Part shown: piece after piece, positions 1-7,443 of the stretch
Numbering within the stretch: the stretch's first letter is position 1
Layout of the letters: every line of letters begins with the position of its first letter
DNA from: Lachnoclostridium sp. UBA1308
Lineage (GTDB): Bacteria; Bacillota; Clostridia; Lachnospirales; Lachnospiraceae
DNA: 39,874 bases
Assembly: GCA_002307215.1 (NCBI GenBank)
Contig: DBTU01000037.1
Coordinates: forward strand, 47,381 to 87,254
Direction: 5' to 3'
Made by a program: the position numbers and the translations under genes
The notes under the pieces: model-generated
What the model was told of the DNA's origin: nothing
Database searches by the model: none
What the model saw: the letters and a program-made list of their open reading frames with translations, nothing else

Positions 1-25
1 TATCTAATGAAGGCTGAACTGTAAC
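1..25. repeat. Terminus of a MITE-like element (cut by window start)
   Basis: Bases 7-25 are identical to 32403-32421, the right end of the palindromic element at 32221-32421, and the similarity extends a little further left. The match stops at GTAAC in both copies and the flanks then differ (ATATATAT here, CTTTTTTG there), as expected for an element end in a different target site. Only this end lies inside the window. Confidence 0.7.
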
Positions 26-74
26 ATATATATTGGTTCGTTGAAATTTGCTGAAATTTAACTGAAAACACATT

Positions 75-1244
75 CTAGATAGCACCGTATATAATAGAAC
101 GCAGCTTTCTTATGTAATCCGGTCCTGAACCACCGCATCTTTGAACCATATAAATCATGACCAACTTCTCAGTAGGATCAACAAAGAAATAATTTCCGCA
201 ATAGCCATCCCAGCCAAATTCTCCAAGTGATCCATTCGATGCCGCCTTTGCGGTGTCTACAAGAATTCTGCAATAATTACCGTAATTATATCCGTATTGC
301 GAATCCCAATTATAAGCTTTTAGCTGCTCCTCATCTAATTGCGGAGTTGCTATATACTCTACTGTCTTTCTACCAAGAATTCGATTACCGTTATAGGTTC
401 CTCCATTTAACAGCATCAACGCAAAATTAGAATAATCTTTCATCGTAGATACTAATCCGGCACCACCGGATTCGAAAGCCGGAGGAGCCATATAATCAAA
501 TAATGCAAGAAAGTCTGCCGTAAACAACTGCAGCTTCTTCCGATCTGCAATATAGTCGTAGATTTGTGCGAAACGGCTTTGCTTTTCTTCCGGTACATAA
601 AAATCTGTATCCTTCATATCCAGTGGGATAAATATCTCATCTTTCAAAAATTGACTGTATTTTTTACCGGAAACGACTTCAAGAACCGCTCCAAGAACAT
701 CTGCGGAGGCACCATACATCCATCTCTCACCCGGTTGAAAAGCAAGCGGCATCTGTCCCATACGATTACAAAATTCCAAGGTACTCAACGGATTGCCATT
801 ATGATGTGCGGAACATACTTCGTCATACAATGCTCCCATCAGTTTTCCGGTCTCTGTATCATCCGGATACTGTATTTCTGAGGTCATATTCAGTAAATCC
901 TGAATCGTAACCGGCCTAATTACATCGACTAATCCGCTAGATGTATGAACCTTCTGGTTTTTAAAACCCTCTAGATAATCCGATACCGGAGAAAGAAGAT
1001 CAAGCTGACCTCTTTCGTATAAAATCATGACGGCTACGGCAGTGATGGGTTTTGTCATGGAATGGAGTCGAAAGATGGTGTTGTCGGTGATAGGATTTCC
1101 TGTTTCTAAATCAGTCACACCATATACATGATCAAAGAAAGTATTATTATTTTGCATCACGCGTAACGATGCTCCTGCAATAAGACCGTCATCAATTTCT
1201 TTTTGAATAATACTTGAAAGATTAACTGTTATTTTATCATCCAT
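75..1244 (-). CDS. Serine hydrolase, beta-lactamase class C / esterase family
   Basis: A 389-residue protein of the serine beta-lactamase-like fold (penicillin-binding-protein-related esterases and hydrolases). The nucleophile motif S-M-T-K is at residues about 62-65 and the second motif Tyr is in W-M-Y-G-A-S near residue 177. The C-terminal G-W-D-G-Y-C-G-N segment sits where family members carry the third active-site motif. No signal peptide or membrane segment is visible, so a cytoplasmic enzyme is likely. An in-frame start 13 codons upstream is possible, but the ATG at 1244 has GGAGG five bases before it and is preferred. The substrate cannot be read from the sequence; hydrolysis of a small ester or lactam is a family-level guess. 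The gene stands alone, separated from the polysaccharide genes by tandem repeats. Confidence 0.88.
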   Translation of the reverse strand: MDDKITVNLSSIIQKEIDDGLIAGASLRVMQNNNTFFDHVYGVTDLETGNPITDNTIFRLHSMTKPITAVAVMILYERGQLDLLSPVSDYLEGFKNQKVHTSSGLVDVIRPVTIQDLLNMTSEIQYPDDTETGKLMGALYDEVCSAHHNGNPLSTLEFCNRMGQMPLAFQPGERWMYGASADVLGAVLEVVSGKKYSQFLKDEIFIPLDMKDTDFYVPEEKQSRFAQIYDYIADRKKLQLFTADFLALFDYMAPPAFESGGAGLVSTMKDYSNFALMLLNGGTYNGNRILGRKTVEYIATPQLDEEQLKAYNWDSQYGYNYGNYCRILVDTAKAASNGSLGEFGWDGYCGNYFFVDPTEKLVMIYMVQRCGGSGPDYIRKLRSIIYGAI

Positions 1245-1264
1245 AGATACCTCCACTATTCCTT

Positions 1265-1292
1265 TTGACAAAATAATATGCATTTGTATACT
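1265..1292 (+). promoter_or_regulatory. Sigma-A-like promoter pointing into the antisense of the dehydratase gene
   Basis: TTGACA (1265-1270), a 16-bp spacer and TATACT (1287-1292) form a near-consensus promoter on the plus strand. It would transcribe the 22-bp repeats and then run antisense to the 1434-3287 gene. No plus-strand gene follows it, so it may be a chance match in AT-rich DNA or an antisense promoter. Confidence 0.35.
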
Positions 1293-1296
1293 TTAG

Positions 1297-1387
1297 AATG
1301 ACTTGCTTTTATACTATTAATAATTCGCTTTTAACTATAGAATAATTTGCTTTTATTCTATTGAATGATTTGCTTTTTTTTATTATG
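1297..1387. repeat. Four imperfect tandem copies of a ~22-bp repeat
   Basis: Copies begin at 1297, 1319, 1341 and 1364, each starting AATRAYTYGCTTTT followed by an A/T-rich tail. Period is 22, 22, then 23 bases. The array fills most of the gap between the hydrolase start and the dehydratase stop. On the minus strand it lies directly upstream of the hydrolase, so it could hold repeated regulator sites, but no function is shown. Confidence 0.8.
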
Positions 1388-1433
1388 ATTTACATAATGT
1401 CGATTAAGAATATTGTATTATTGCAGCGAATGA

Positions 1434-3287
1434 TTACTCATTCATTTGATAGGTAGGAACCAGCTTCTTCACAAGTAATCTGATATCATCAGATTCCTGC
1501 TTTGCCGCCTCCTCTAATAATTCAACATCCTTCAAAAATGCTTCTTCATCCATATCAATTGGTTTACCAATATGTATCAACTTATTATCAGTATTTTGTA
1601 ATCCCTCTTCATCCATTAAAAGTTCTTCATACAGTTTTTCGCCCGGTCTTAATCCCGTATATTCAATCATGATGTCTTTATCCGGTTCATAGCCGGATAA
1701 TTTAATCAGATTCCTAGCCAAATCGACTATTTTAACAGGTTCGCCCATATCGAGTACAAATATCTCTCCGCCCTTGGCATAGGCTCCTGCTTGCAGAACC
1801 AAAGAAACAGCTTCCGGGATTGTCATAAAATATCTGATAATATCCGGGTGTGTAACCGTAACCGGTCCGCCTCTTAAAATCTGTTCTTTAAATAGCGGTA
1901 TTACACTACCATTGCTTCCCAGCACATTACCAAAACGAACAGCAACAAATTCCGTCTTTGATCTTTTATTAATGGCTTGTATTATTAATTCACAAATTCT
2001 TTTGGAAGCTCCCATAATATTTGTAGGATTTACTGCCTTATCGGTTGATATCAAGATAAATTTTTCTACTCCGTAACATTCTGCAGCAAGTGATAATTTA
2101 TAGGTGCCTCCGACATTATTTTTTATTGCTTCCGTTGGATTATATTCCATTAAAGGAACGTGTTTATGGGCGGCAGCATGATAAATAATATTCGGTTTAT
2201 AATGCTCCATAATCCGATTAATACGATTTGTATTCCGTACAGAAGCAATCAAAACCACAATATCCATTTTCGGATATAGGCTAATTAACTCCTGTTGGAT
2301 AGAGTAAGCATTATTCTCATAAATATCTATAATAATCAACTGTTTCGGCTGTTGCTTTACAATTTGTCTGCATAATTCACTACCGATAGAACCGCCGCCG
2401 CCGGTTATCATAATTACTTTATTGCTAATATATTTGGTAATTTCCTTAAAATCGACATTAACCGGTTCTCTTCCCAGCAGATCATCTATTTCAACATTAC
2501 GAAGACTTGTCACACTCACTTCTTCATTAATCAATTGATACATACCCGGAAGAATTTTTAGTTTACAGTTTGTCTCCTTACAGATTACAATCAATTCTTT
2601 TATATCAGATCTTGTTGCGGATGGTATTGCAATAAAGATATCCGTAATTTCATGTTTTTCGGCTTCCTCAACAATCTTCGTTCTGTCACCGACCACCTTG
2701 ATTCCATGTATATAACTACCTATTTTATCTTTACTATCATCAATCGCACAAATAACTGTACCTTTCACATAATCACTCAAAGAAATTTCCCTAATAATAT
2801 GACTACCTGCCTGTCCGGCACCGATAATCATAATCCGGCTGGAGGAAACGGCATTATTATTCCTTATAGACCTACGCGCATACCGGTATAAGAATCTACT
2901 AGCCGTCACAAACAATATAATAAACATTGTACTAAGCGGATAATAGCTTCTCGGTACATGAATATGGAAAATAAGATACATACCAATCAGCTGCAATATT
3001 CCCGAAATAACACCAGCAAAAATAATATTAATTAATTCGTCAATGCCTGCATATTTCCAAAGACTTTTGTAAAGACGGAACAGTGAAAAAATTATTAATG
3101 TGATAATCGTATTGATAAGGGTATATGTAAAAACAGCATCAATATAGTATAGCGGAATTGAACTGAATTTAAAATCGAATCTTACAAATAGTGCCGAAAA
3201 AGATGCTATATTGATTAATATAGCATCTAAAACAACTAGGAATAACCGTCGTATCAATAACTTTTTGTCTACAATTAATTTTTTCAC
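1434..3287 (-). CDS. Membrane-bound nucleotide-sugar 4,6-dehydratase/epimerase (CapD/FlaA1/PglF family)
   Basis: About 617 residues with the usual architecture of large CapD/PglF-type proteins. Four hydrophobic segments lie in the first ~145 residues, followed by a CoA-binding-like Rossmann domain (G-A-G-Q-A-G near 160) and a C-terminal extended SDR domain with the NAD motif T-G-G-G-G-S-I-G-S-E-L near 295. The active-site stretch S-T-D-K-A-V-N-P-T-N followed by M-G-A-S-K is typical of the PglF-like subgroup. These enzymes usually convert UDP-GlcNAc to its 4-keto-6-deoxy form for the first sugar of a surface glycan; the substrate here is inferred. Two GTG starts compete: at 3296, AAAGG abuts the codon, while at 3287 it is nine bases away, so 3287 is chosen. 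The gene has its own promoter and follows the phosphoglycosyl transferase gene. Confidence 0.9.
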   Translation of the reverse strand: MKKLIVDKKLLIRRLFLVVLDAILINIASFSALFVRFDFKFSSIPLYYIDAVFTYTLINTIITLIIFSLFRLYKSLWKYAGIDELINIIFAGVISGILQLIGMYLIFHIHVPRSYYPLSTMFIILFVTASRFLYRYARRSIRNNNAVSSSRIMIIGAGQAGSHIIREISLSDYVKGTVICAIDDSKDKIGSYIHGIKVVGDRTKIVEEAEKHEITDIFIAIPSATRSDIKELIVICKETNCKLKILPGMYQLINEEVSVTSLRNVEIDDLLGREPVNVDFKEITKYISNKVIMITGGGGSIGSELCRQIVKQQPKQLIIIDIYENNAYSIQQELISLYPKMDIVVLIASVRNTNRINRIMEHYKPNIIYHAAAHKHVPLMEYNPTEAIKNNVGGTYKLSLAAECYGVEKFILISTDKAVNPTNIMGASKRICELIIQAINKRSKTEFVAVRFGNVLGSNGSVIPLFKEQILRGGPVTVTHPDIIRYFMTIPEAVSLVLQAGAYAKGGEIFVLDMGEPVKIVDLARNLIKLSGYEPDKDIMIEYTGLRPGEKLYEELLMDEEGLQNTDNKLIHIGKPIDMDEEAFLKDVELLEEAAKQESDDIRLLVKKLVPTYQMNE

Positions 3288-3322
3288 TTTAGTCACCCTT
3301 TATAATTTTTGCAATTTTGTAC

Positions 3323-3351
3323 ATAATATCATAGTAAATTTCACAATTCAA
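3323..3351 (-). promoter_or_regulatory. Sigma-A-like promoter for the CapD-type gene
   Basis: Read on the minus strand: TTGAAT (3351-3346), a 17-bp spacer, then TATTAT (3328-3323), about 35 bases before the GTG start. Good spacing and hexamers. Confidence 0.65.
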
Positions 3352-3386
3352 TAGAGAAAGTATTCACTTTTAAGATAAAGCTCCAT

Positions 3387-3977
3387 TTACATTGACGAAC
3401 CTTCTCTAATTCCGTCATGTCGAAAAATGTACCCTATCGTTTTAATTATACATTTTATATCAAACAAAAAGCTAATGTTTTTCGTATACTCCCCATCGAG
3501 CCTGGCTTTTTCCGATATTGTCAGCTCATCTCTTCCATTTACCTGGGCCCATCCGGTAAGTCCCGGCCTAAGATTATTGGCATGATATGTATCTCTTTCC
3601 TCAATTAAATCATATTGGTTCCACAATGCCGGACGTGGCCCTACAATCGCCATATTTCCCTTTATGATATTGATCAATTGAGGTAGCTCGTCAAGGCTTG
3701 ACCATCTTAAGAATTTGCCAAAAGGTGTAATGTATTGTTCCGGATTCAGTAATAGATGAGTGGGTATATCGCTGGGCGTATGAACACGCATCGTTCTAAA
3801 TTTAATCATAGAAAATTCACATTTATGCAACCCGATTCTCTTCTGACAAAAAAACAAGGGTCCCTTTGATGTAAACCGAACCAGTAATATAATAATAAGG
3901 AATAACCACGATAATAGAACTAAAGCAATCAAAGAAATCAATAAATCAACGATTCTTTTTATGTATTTTTGATACAT
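3387..3977 (-). CDS. Initiating sugar transferase, small PglC-like phosphoglycosyl transferase
   Basis: A 196-residue member of the bacterial sugar transferase family, the short monotopic form without the N-terminal membrane bundle of WbaP. It shows one N-terminal hydrophobic re-entrant segment (residues ~10-35), the K-F-R-T-M motif, the catalytic Asp-Glu dyad in S-L-D-E-L-P-Q, and V-G-P-R-P followed by L-R-P-G-L-T-G-W. Such enzymes move a sugar phosphate from a UDP-sugar to undecaprenyl phosphate on the inner membrane face, starting glycan assembly. The ATG at 3977 is preceded by AAGGAG nine bases away; an upstream GTG would add 15 residues and has no comparable site. Pairing with the CapD-type dehydratase downstream suggests a 4-keto-6-deoxy- or amino-sugar phosphate as substrate, which is an inference. 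Confidence 0.92.
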   Translation of the reverse strand: MYQKYIKRIVDLLISLIALVLLSWLFLIIILLVRFTSKGPLFFCQKRIGLHKCEFSMIKFRTMRVHTPSDIPTHLLLNPEQYITPFGKFLRWSSLDELPQLINIIKGNMAIVGPRPALWNQYDLIEERDTYHANNLRPGLTGWAQVNGRDELTISEKARLDGEYTKNISFLFDIKCIIKTIGYIFRHDGIREGSSM

Positions 3978-4051
3978 TTCCTTCGTCTCCTTAGTTATGA
4001 TTTTTCTTATAATTATAGGCACATATTATGACAAAATATTGATATATATTT

Positions 4052-4080
4052 AGTCTACCAAACCAGCTATGTAAAGTCAA
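4052..4080 (-). promoter_or_regulatory. Sigma-A-like promoter for the initiating transferase
   Basis: On the minus strand, TTGACT (4080-4075), a 17-bp spacer and TAGACT (4057-4052). It lies about 75 bases upstream of the ATG at 3977 and is divergent from the manC promoter. Confidence 0.55.
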
Positions 4081-4153
4081 TGTATGAAAAGCTTACAATT
4101 AATTTTTAAAAGCCTTTTAAATTACTTCAATGGTAATATAATGTTTCAATTTA

Positions 4154-4182
4154 TTGCATAATCCAACATTCTATTGTATTAT
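4154..4182 (+). promoter_or_regulatory. Sigma-A-like promoter for manC-gmd-rmd
   Basis: TTGCAT (4154-4159), exactly 17 bp, then TATTAT (4177-4182), 35 bases before the manC ATG. Together with the minus-strand promoter at 4052-4080 it makes a compact divergent control region. Confidence 0.65.
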
Positions 4183-4217
4183 ATATTTAATTTATTTAGA
4201 TTGGAGTATCTATACTT

Positions 4218-5288
4218 ATGAGATTAGTTGCACTTATTATGGCCGGTGGTCGCGGTGAACGATTTTGGCCAAAAAGCAGAAAAAAATTACCTAAGCAATT
4301 CTTGTCACTTACTGATGATGGTAAAACCATGATCCAATTAACAGTTGAACGAATACTTCCCTTAATTAAAATGGAGGATATCTTTATATCAACGAATAAG
4401 GATTATAGAGCATTGGTACACGAACAACTTTCGCAAATTCCGGATGAAAATATTATATGTGAACCTTATGGTAGAAATACCGCTCCGTGTATTGGTCTCG
4501 GGGCAGTACACATATCCAAAAAATATGATGATGCTATCATGTTTGTACTTGCGTCGGATCATTTAATCAAATATAACAGCATGTTCCTGAGCACTCTGAA
4601 AGACGCTGCGCTAATTGCAGAGGTTAATACTAATCTAGTTACAATTGGAATCACTCCGGATTATCCCGAAACCGGCTATGGATATATCAAATTCAATCCG
4701 GATCAATGTATGGGACGAGCATTTTCAGTGGAGCGATTTGTAGAAAAGCCTAGTTTGGAGACGGCAAAGGAATATCTTTCGTCGGAAGAATATCTATGGA
4801 ACAGCGGTATGTTTGTATGGAAAGTTTCTACTATTCTTCAAAAATTCAAGGAATTAATACCGGAAGTATACGAAGGCTTAAATAAGATACAGAATGCATT
4901 CGGAACGGAAAATGAAGCCACTGTTCTTGAGAAAGAATTTTATGATTTACCCTCAGTTTCTGTTGACTATGCAATTATGGAAAAATCCAAAGACATTTAT
5001 ACTATTCCCGGTGCTTTTGGTTGGGATGATGTCGGTTCCTGGCTCTCTGTAGAACGCATTAAGAAATCAAATGAATTCGGTAATATTGTTCATGGCAATG
5101 TCATCACAATTGACACAAAGGATTGCATCATCGAAGCAGGTGAAAAATTAGTTGCAACAGTAGGTATCAAGAATTTAATCATCGTAGATACTGAAGATGC
5201 TATTTTAATTTGCGATAAGGATTCCTCAGGTAGTATAAAGAAAATATTAGAAAACCTTAAAATATGTAACCGAAATGAATATATTTAG
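4218..5288 (+). CDS. manC: Mannose-1-phosphate guanylyltransferase
   Basis: A 356-residue nucleotidyltransferase that makes GDP-mannose from GTP and mannose-1-phosphate. The N-terminal signature M-A-G-G-R-G-E-R-F-W-P-K-S-R and the P-K-Q-F that follows bind GTP. V-E-K-P (~residue 175), W-N-S-G-M-F and G-W-D-D-V-G-S-W (~275) are typical of the family. The length fits the monofunctional form without a C-terminal phosphomannose isomerase domain. The ATG follows a TTGGAG site at a slightly long spacing. It is the first gene of a plus-strand operon and feeds gmd 18 bases downstream. No phosphomannomutase gene is present in the window, so mannose-1-phosphate must come from elsewhere. Confidence 0.95.
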   Translation: MRLVALIMAGGRGERFWPKSRKKLPKQFLSLTDDGKTMIQLTVERILPLIKMEDIFISTNKDYRALVHEQLSQIPDENIICEPYGRNTAPCIGLGAVHISKKYDDAIMFVLASDHLIKYNSMFLSTLKDAALIAEVNTNLVTIGITPDYPETGYGYIKFNPDQCMGRAFSVERFVEKPSLETAKEYLSSEEYLWNSGMFVWKVSTILQKFKELIPEVYEGLNKIQNAFGTENEATVLEKEFYDLPSVSVDYAIMEKSKDIYTIPGAFGWDDVGSWLSVERIKKSNEFGNIVHGNVITIDTKDCIIEAGEKLVATVGIKNLIIVDTEDAILICDKDSSGSIKKILENLKICNRNEYI

Positions 5289-5306
5289 GATAAAAGGAGA
5301 ATAGAA

Positions 5307-6338
5307 ATGAAAAATGCATTAATCACAGGTATTACAGGCCAAGACGGCTCTTACCTATCAGAATTATTATTGGAAAAGGGTTATAATGTATATGGTATCA
5401 TGAGACGTAAAAGCGTTGTAGATTATGGTAATGTTGAGCACATCAAAGATAAGATACATTTTATATATGCAGATATGACTGATGTTATTTCTTTAATCAA
5501 CGCAATGAAAATATCACAAGCGGATGAAGTCTTCAATCTGGCTGCTCAATCCTTCGTGGCTACCAGTTGGGAACAGCCGCTTGCTACCACCGATATTGAC
5601 GCACTTGGTGTTACAAATATGCTGGAGGCTATCCGTACCGTAAAGCCCAACGCTCGTTTCTACCAAGCTTCTACTAGTGAAATGTTTGGTCTGGTACAAG
5701 AAATTCCTCAGAAAGAAACAACACCGTTTTATCCGAGAAGTCCTTATGGCGTCGCTAAATTATACGGACACTGGATTACCAAGAATTATCGTGAGAGCTT
5801 CGGCCTATATGCCTGTAGCGGAATCTTGTTTAATCATGAAAGTGAACGCCGCGGCAAAGAGTTTGTTACCAGAAAAATAACCAATGCTGTTGCAAGAATC
5901 AAACTTGAAATTCAGGATTGTATTGAACTCGGTAATATGGATTCAAAAAGAGACTGGGGCCATTCCAAGGATTATGTGAACGCAATGTGGTTAATGCTTC
6001 AGCAGGATAAGCCTGATGATTTTGTAATTGCTACAAATGAGACAAGAACCGTAAGAGAATTTGTTGAAATAGCGTTCGGACATGTTGGAATTACTCTCAC
6101 TTGGCAGGGGACAGGCATCAATGAGATTGGTATTGATAATGCAACAGGCAAAACAATTGTAAAAATAAATCCGCTCTTCTTCCGTCCGGCTGAAGTTGAT
6201 ATTCTACTCGGTGATCCTTCAAAAGCAGAGCAAACGCTGGGCTGGAAACGCGATATATCCTTTGCTGAGTTGGTAGAAAGAATGATAAAAAATGATCTCA
6301 AATTGATAGAGAAGGAAATCAGTATAAGTAAACTTTGA
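5307..6338 (+). CDS. gmd: GDP-mannose 4,6-dehydratase
   Basis: A 343-residue extended SDR enzyme that converts GDP-mannose to GDP-4-keto-6-deoxy-mannose. Seen in the sequence: the NADP motif T-G-I-T-G-Q-D-G-S-Y-L at residues ~7-17, M-R-R-K-S near 32, S-T-S-E-M-F-G with the catalytic Ser/Thr-Glu, S-P-Y-G-V-A-K carrying the Tyr/Lys pair, then F-N-H-E-S-E-R-R-G and F-V-T-R-K-I-T. These are hallmark Gmd motifs. Family members usually have PRRG where this protein has ERRG, a mild variation. AAGGAG stands upstream of the ATG. It lies between manC and the reductase gene, completing the common part of the D-rhamnose/L-fucose routes; no fucose synthase is seen. Confidence 0.95.
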   Translation: MKNALITGITGQDGSYLSELLLEKGYNVYGIMRRKSVVDYGNVEHIKDKIHFIYADMTDVISLINAMKISQADEVFNLAAQSFVATSWEQPLATTDIDALGVTNMLEAIRTVKPNARFYQASTSEMFGLVQEIPQKETTPFYPRSPYGVAKLYGHWITKNYRESFGLYACSGILFNHESERRGKEFVTRKITNAVARIKLEIQDCIELGNMDSKRDWGHSKDYVNAMWLMLQQDKPDDFVIATNETRTVREFVEIAFGHVGITLTWQGTGINEIGIDNATGKTIVKINPLFFRPAEVDILLGDPSKAEQTLGWKRDISFAELVERMIKNDLKLIEKEISISKL

Positions 6339-6419
6339 TTTGAATGTCAAAGTCGTTTTTAGGATATGTCATGAATAATCGAATTGTATAAATGTAACTT
6401 AGTTCTGTGGAGGTATTTC

Positions 6420-7352
6420 ATGAAGGCACTTATCATTGGTGGAGCAGGTTTTGTAGGATATTATCTTACCGAGCATCTTTTAAATATTGGCTGGTCTGTA
6501 AGCGTTACTAAATTAGAGAACGAATTAATCAATAATAATGCCGTAGAACAATATAACCTTAATATATTGGATCAATCCTCTATTTCTGATTTATTGCATC
6601 AGACAAGACCGGATTATATCTTTCATTTGGCTGCTCAATCTTCTGTTGCTCTTTCCTGGAAGAATCCTTCTCTGACTGTGGATGTTAACATAAAAGGCAG
6701 TGTCAACTTATTAGAAGCTGTGAAAGAATTAGATTATAAGCCAAGGTTACTATTGATTGGTTCAGGTGAAGAATATGGTCATATCCTGCCTGATGAAACA
6801 CCTATCTCAGAGAACAACCATGTACGTCCCGGAAATATCTATGCGGCTACCAAAGCCTGTCAAAATATGTTGGGTAAAATATATGCAGATGCATATCAGA
6901 TGGATGTTATCATGGTAAGAGCCTTTAATCACATAGGTCCTCAACAAGCACCTATATTTGTTGTAGCAGACTTCTGTAAGCAGGTGGCTGAAATCGAAAA
7001 AGGATTACAGTCGCCTGTAATCAATGTTGGAAACCTGACGGTTAAAAGAGATTTTACCGATGTGCGTGATGTTGTACGAGCCTACTCTCTCCTAATACAA
7101 AAAGGGATATCAGGAGAAACCTATAATGTAGGCAGCGGTAAGGCTGTTTCAATTGAGGAAATTCTTAAGCTTATCTTATCGTGTTCAAATGCAAATATAA
7201 AAGTTGAAGTTGATACAAGCAAACTGCGCCCGACTGATATAGCGATCATTGAAGCGGATATTAGTATGTTACAGGAATGTACGGGTTGGAAGAAACAGAT
7301 TTCTTTACCTGATACAATAATAGATACCCTAAACTACTGGAGAAATCAATAA
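6420..7352 (+). CDS. rmd: GDP-4-dehydro-6-deoxy-D-mannose reductase (GDP-D-rhamnose forming)
   Basis: A 310-residue SDR protein with G-G-A-G-F-V-G-Y-Y at the N-terminus, L-A-A-Q-S-S-V near 77, G-S-G-E-E-Y-G, the Y-A-A-T-K catalytic pair, and N-H-I-G-P-Q-Q followed by a V-V-A-D-F segment. This set matches the RMD family, which reduces the Gmd product to GDP-D-rhamnose, and differs from GDP-fucose synthase. A longer reading from 6384 exists, but the ATG at 6420 has GTGGAGG at proper spacing. Position directly after gmd supports the assignment. GDP-D-rhamnose is a rather rare precursor, known from the Pseudomonas A-band polysaccharide and from S-layer glycans of Gram-positive thermophiles. Confidence 0.88.
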   Translation: MKALIIGGAGFVGYYLTEHLLNIGWSVSVTKLENELINNNAVEQYNLNILDQSSISDLLHQTRPDYIFHLAAQSSVALSWKNPSLTVDVNIKGSVNLLEAVKELDYKPRLLLIGSGEEYGHILPDETPISENNHVRPGNIYAATKACQNMLGKIYADAYQMDVIMVRAFNHIGPQQAPIFVVADFCKQVAEIEKGLQSPVINVGNLTVKRDFTDVRDVVRAYSLLIQKGISGETYNVGSGKAVSIEEILKLILSCSNANIKVEVDTSKLRPTDIAIIEADISMLQECTGWKKQISLPDTIIDTLNYWRNQ

Positions 7353-7443
7353 ACAATTAATATTCAGATGATTAAGAACTATTTCATTTCTGATCCAATT
7401 CATAATATTAAACAAATTATAATCAAAAGGGGTGTAGAATTTT

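Noticed and set aside
1297..1387. CRISPR array
   Set aside because: The units are directly adjacent with no unique spacers and there are no cas genes.
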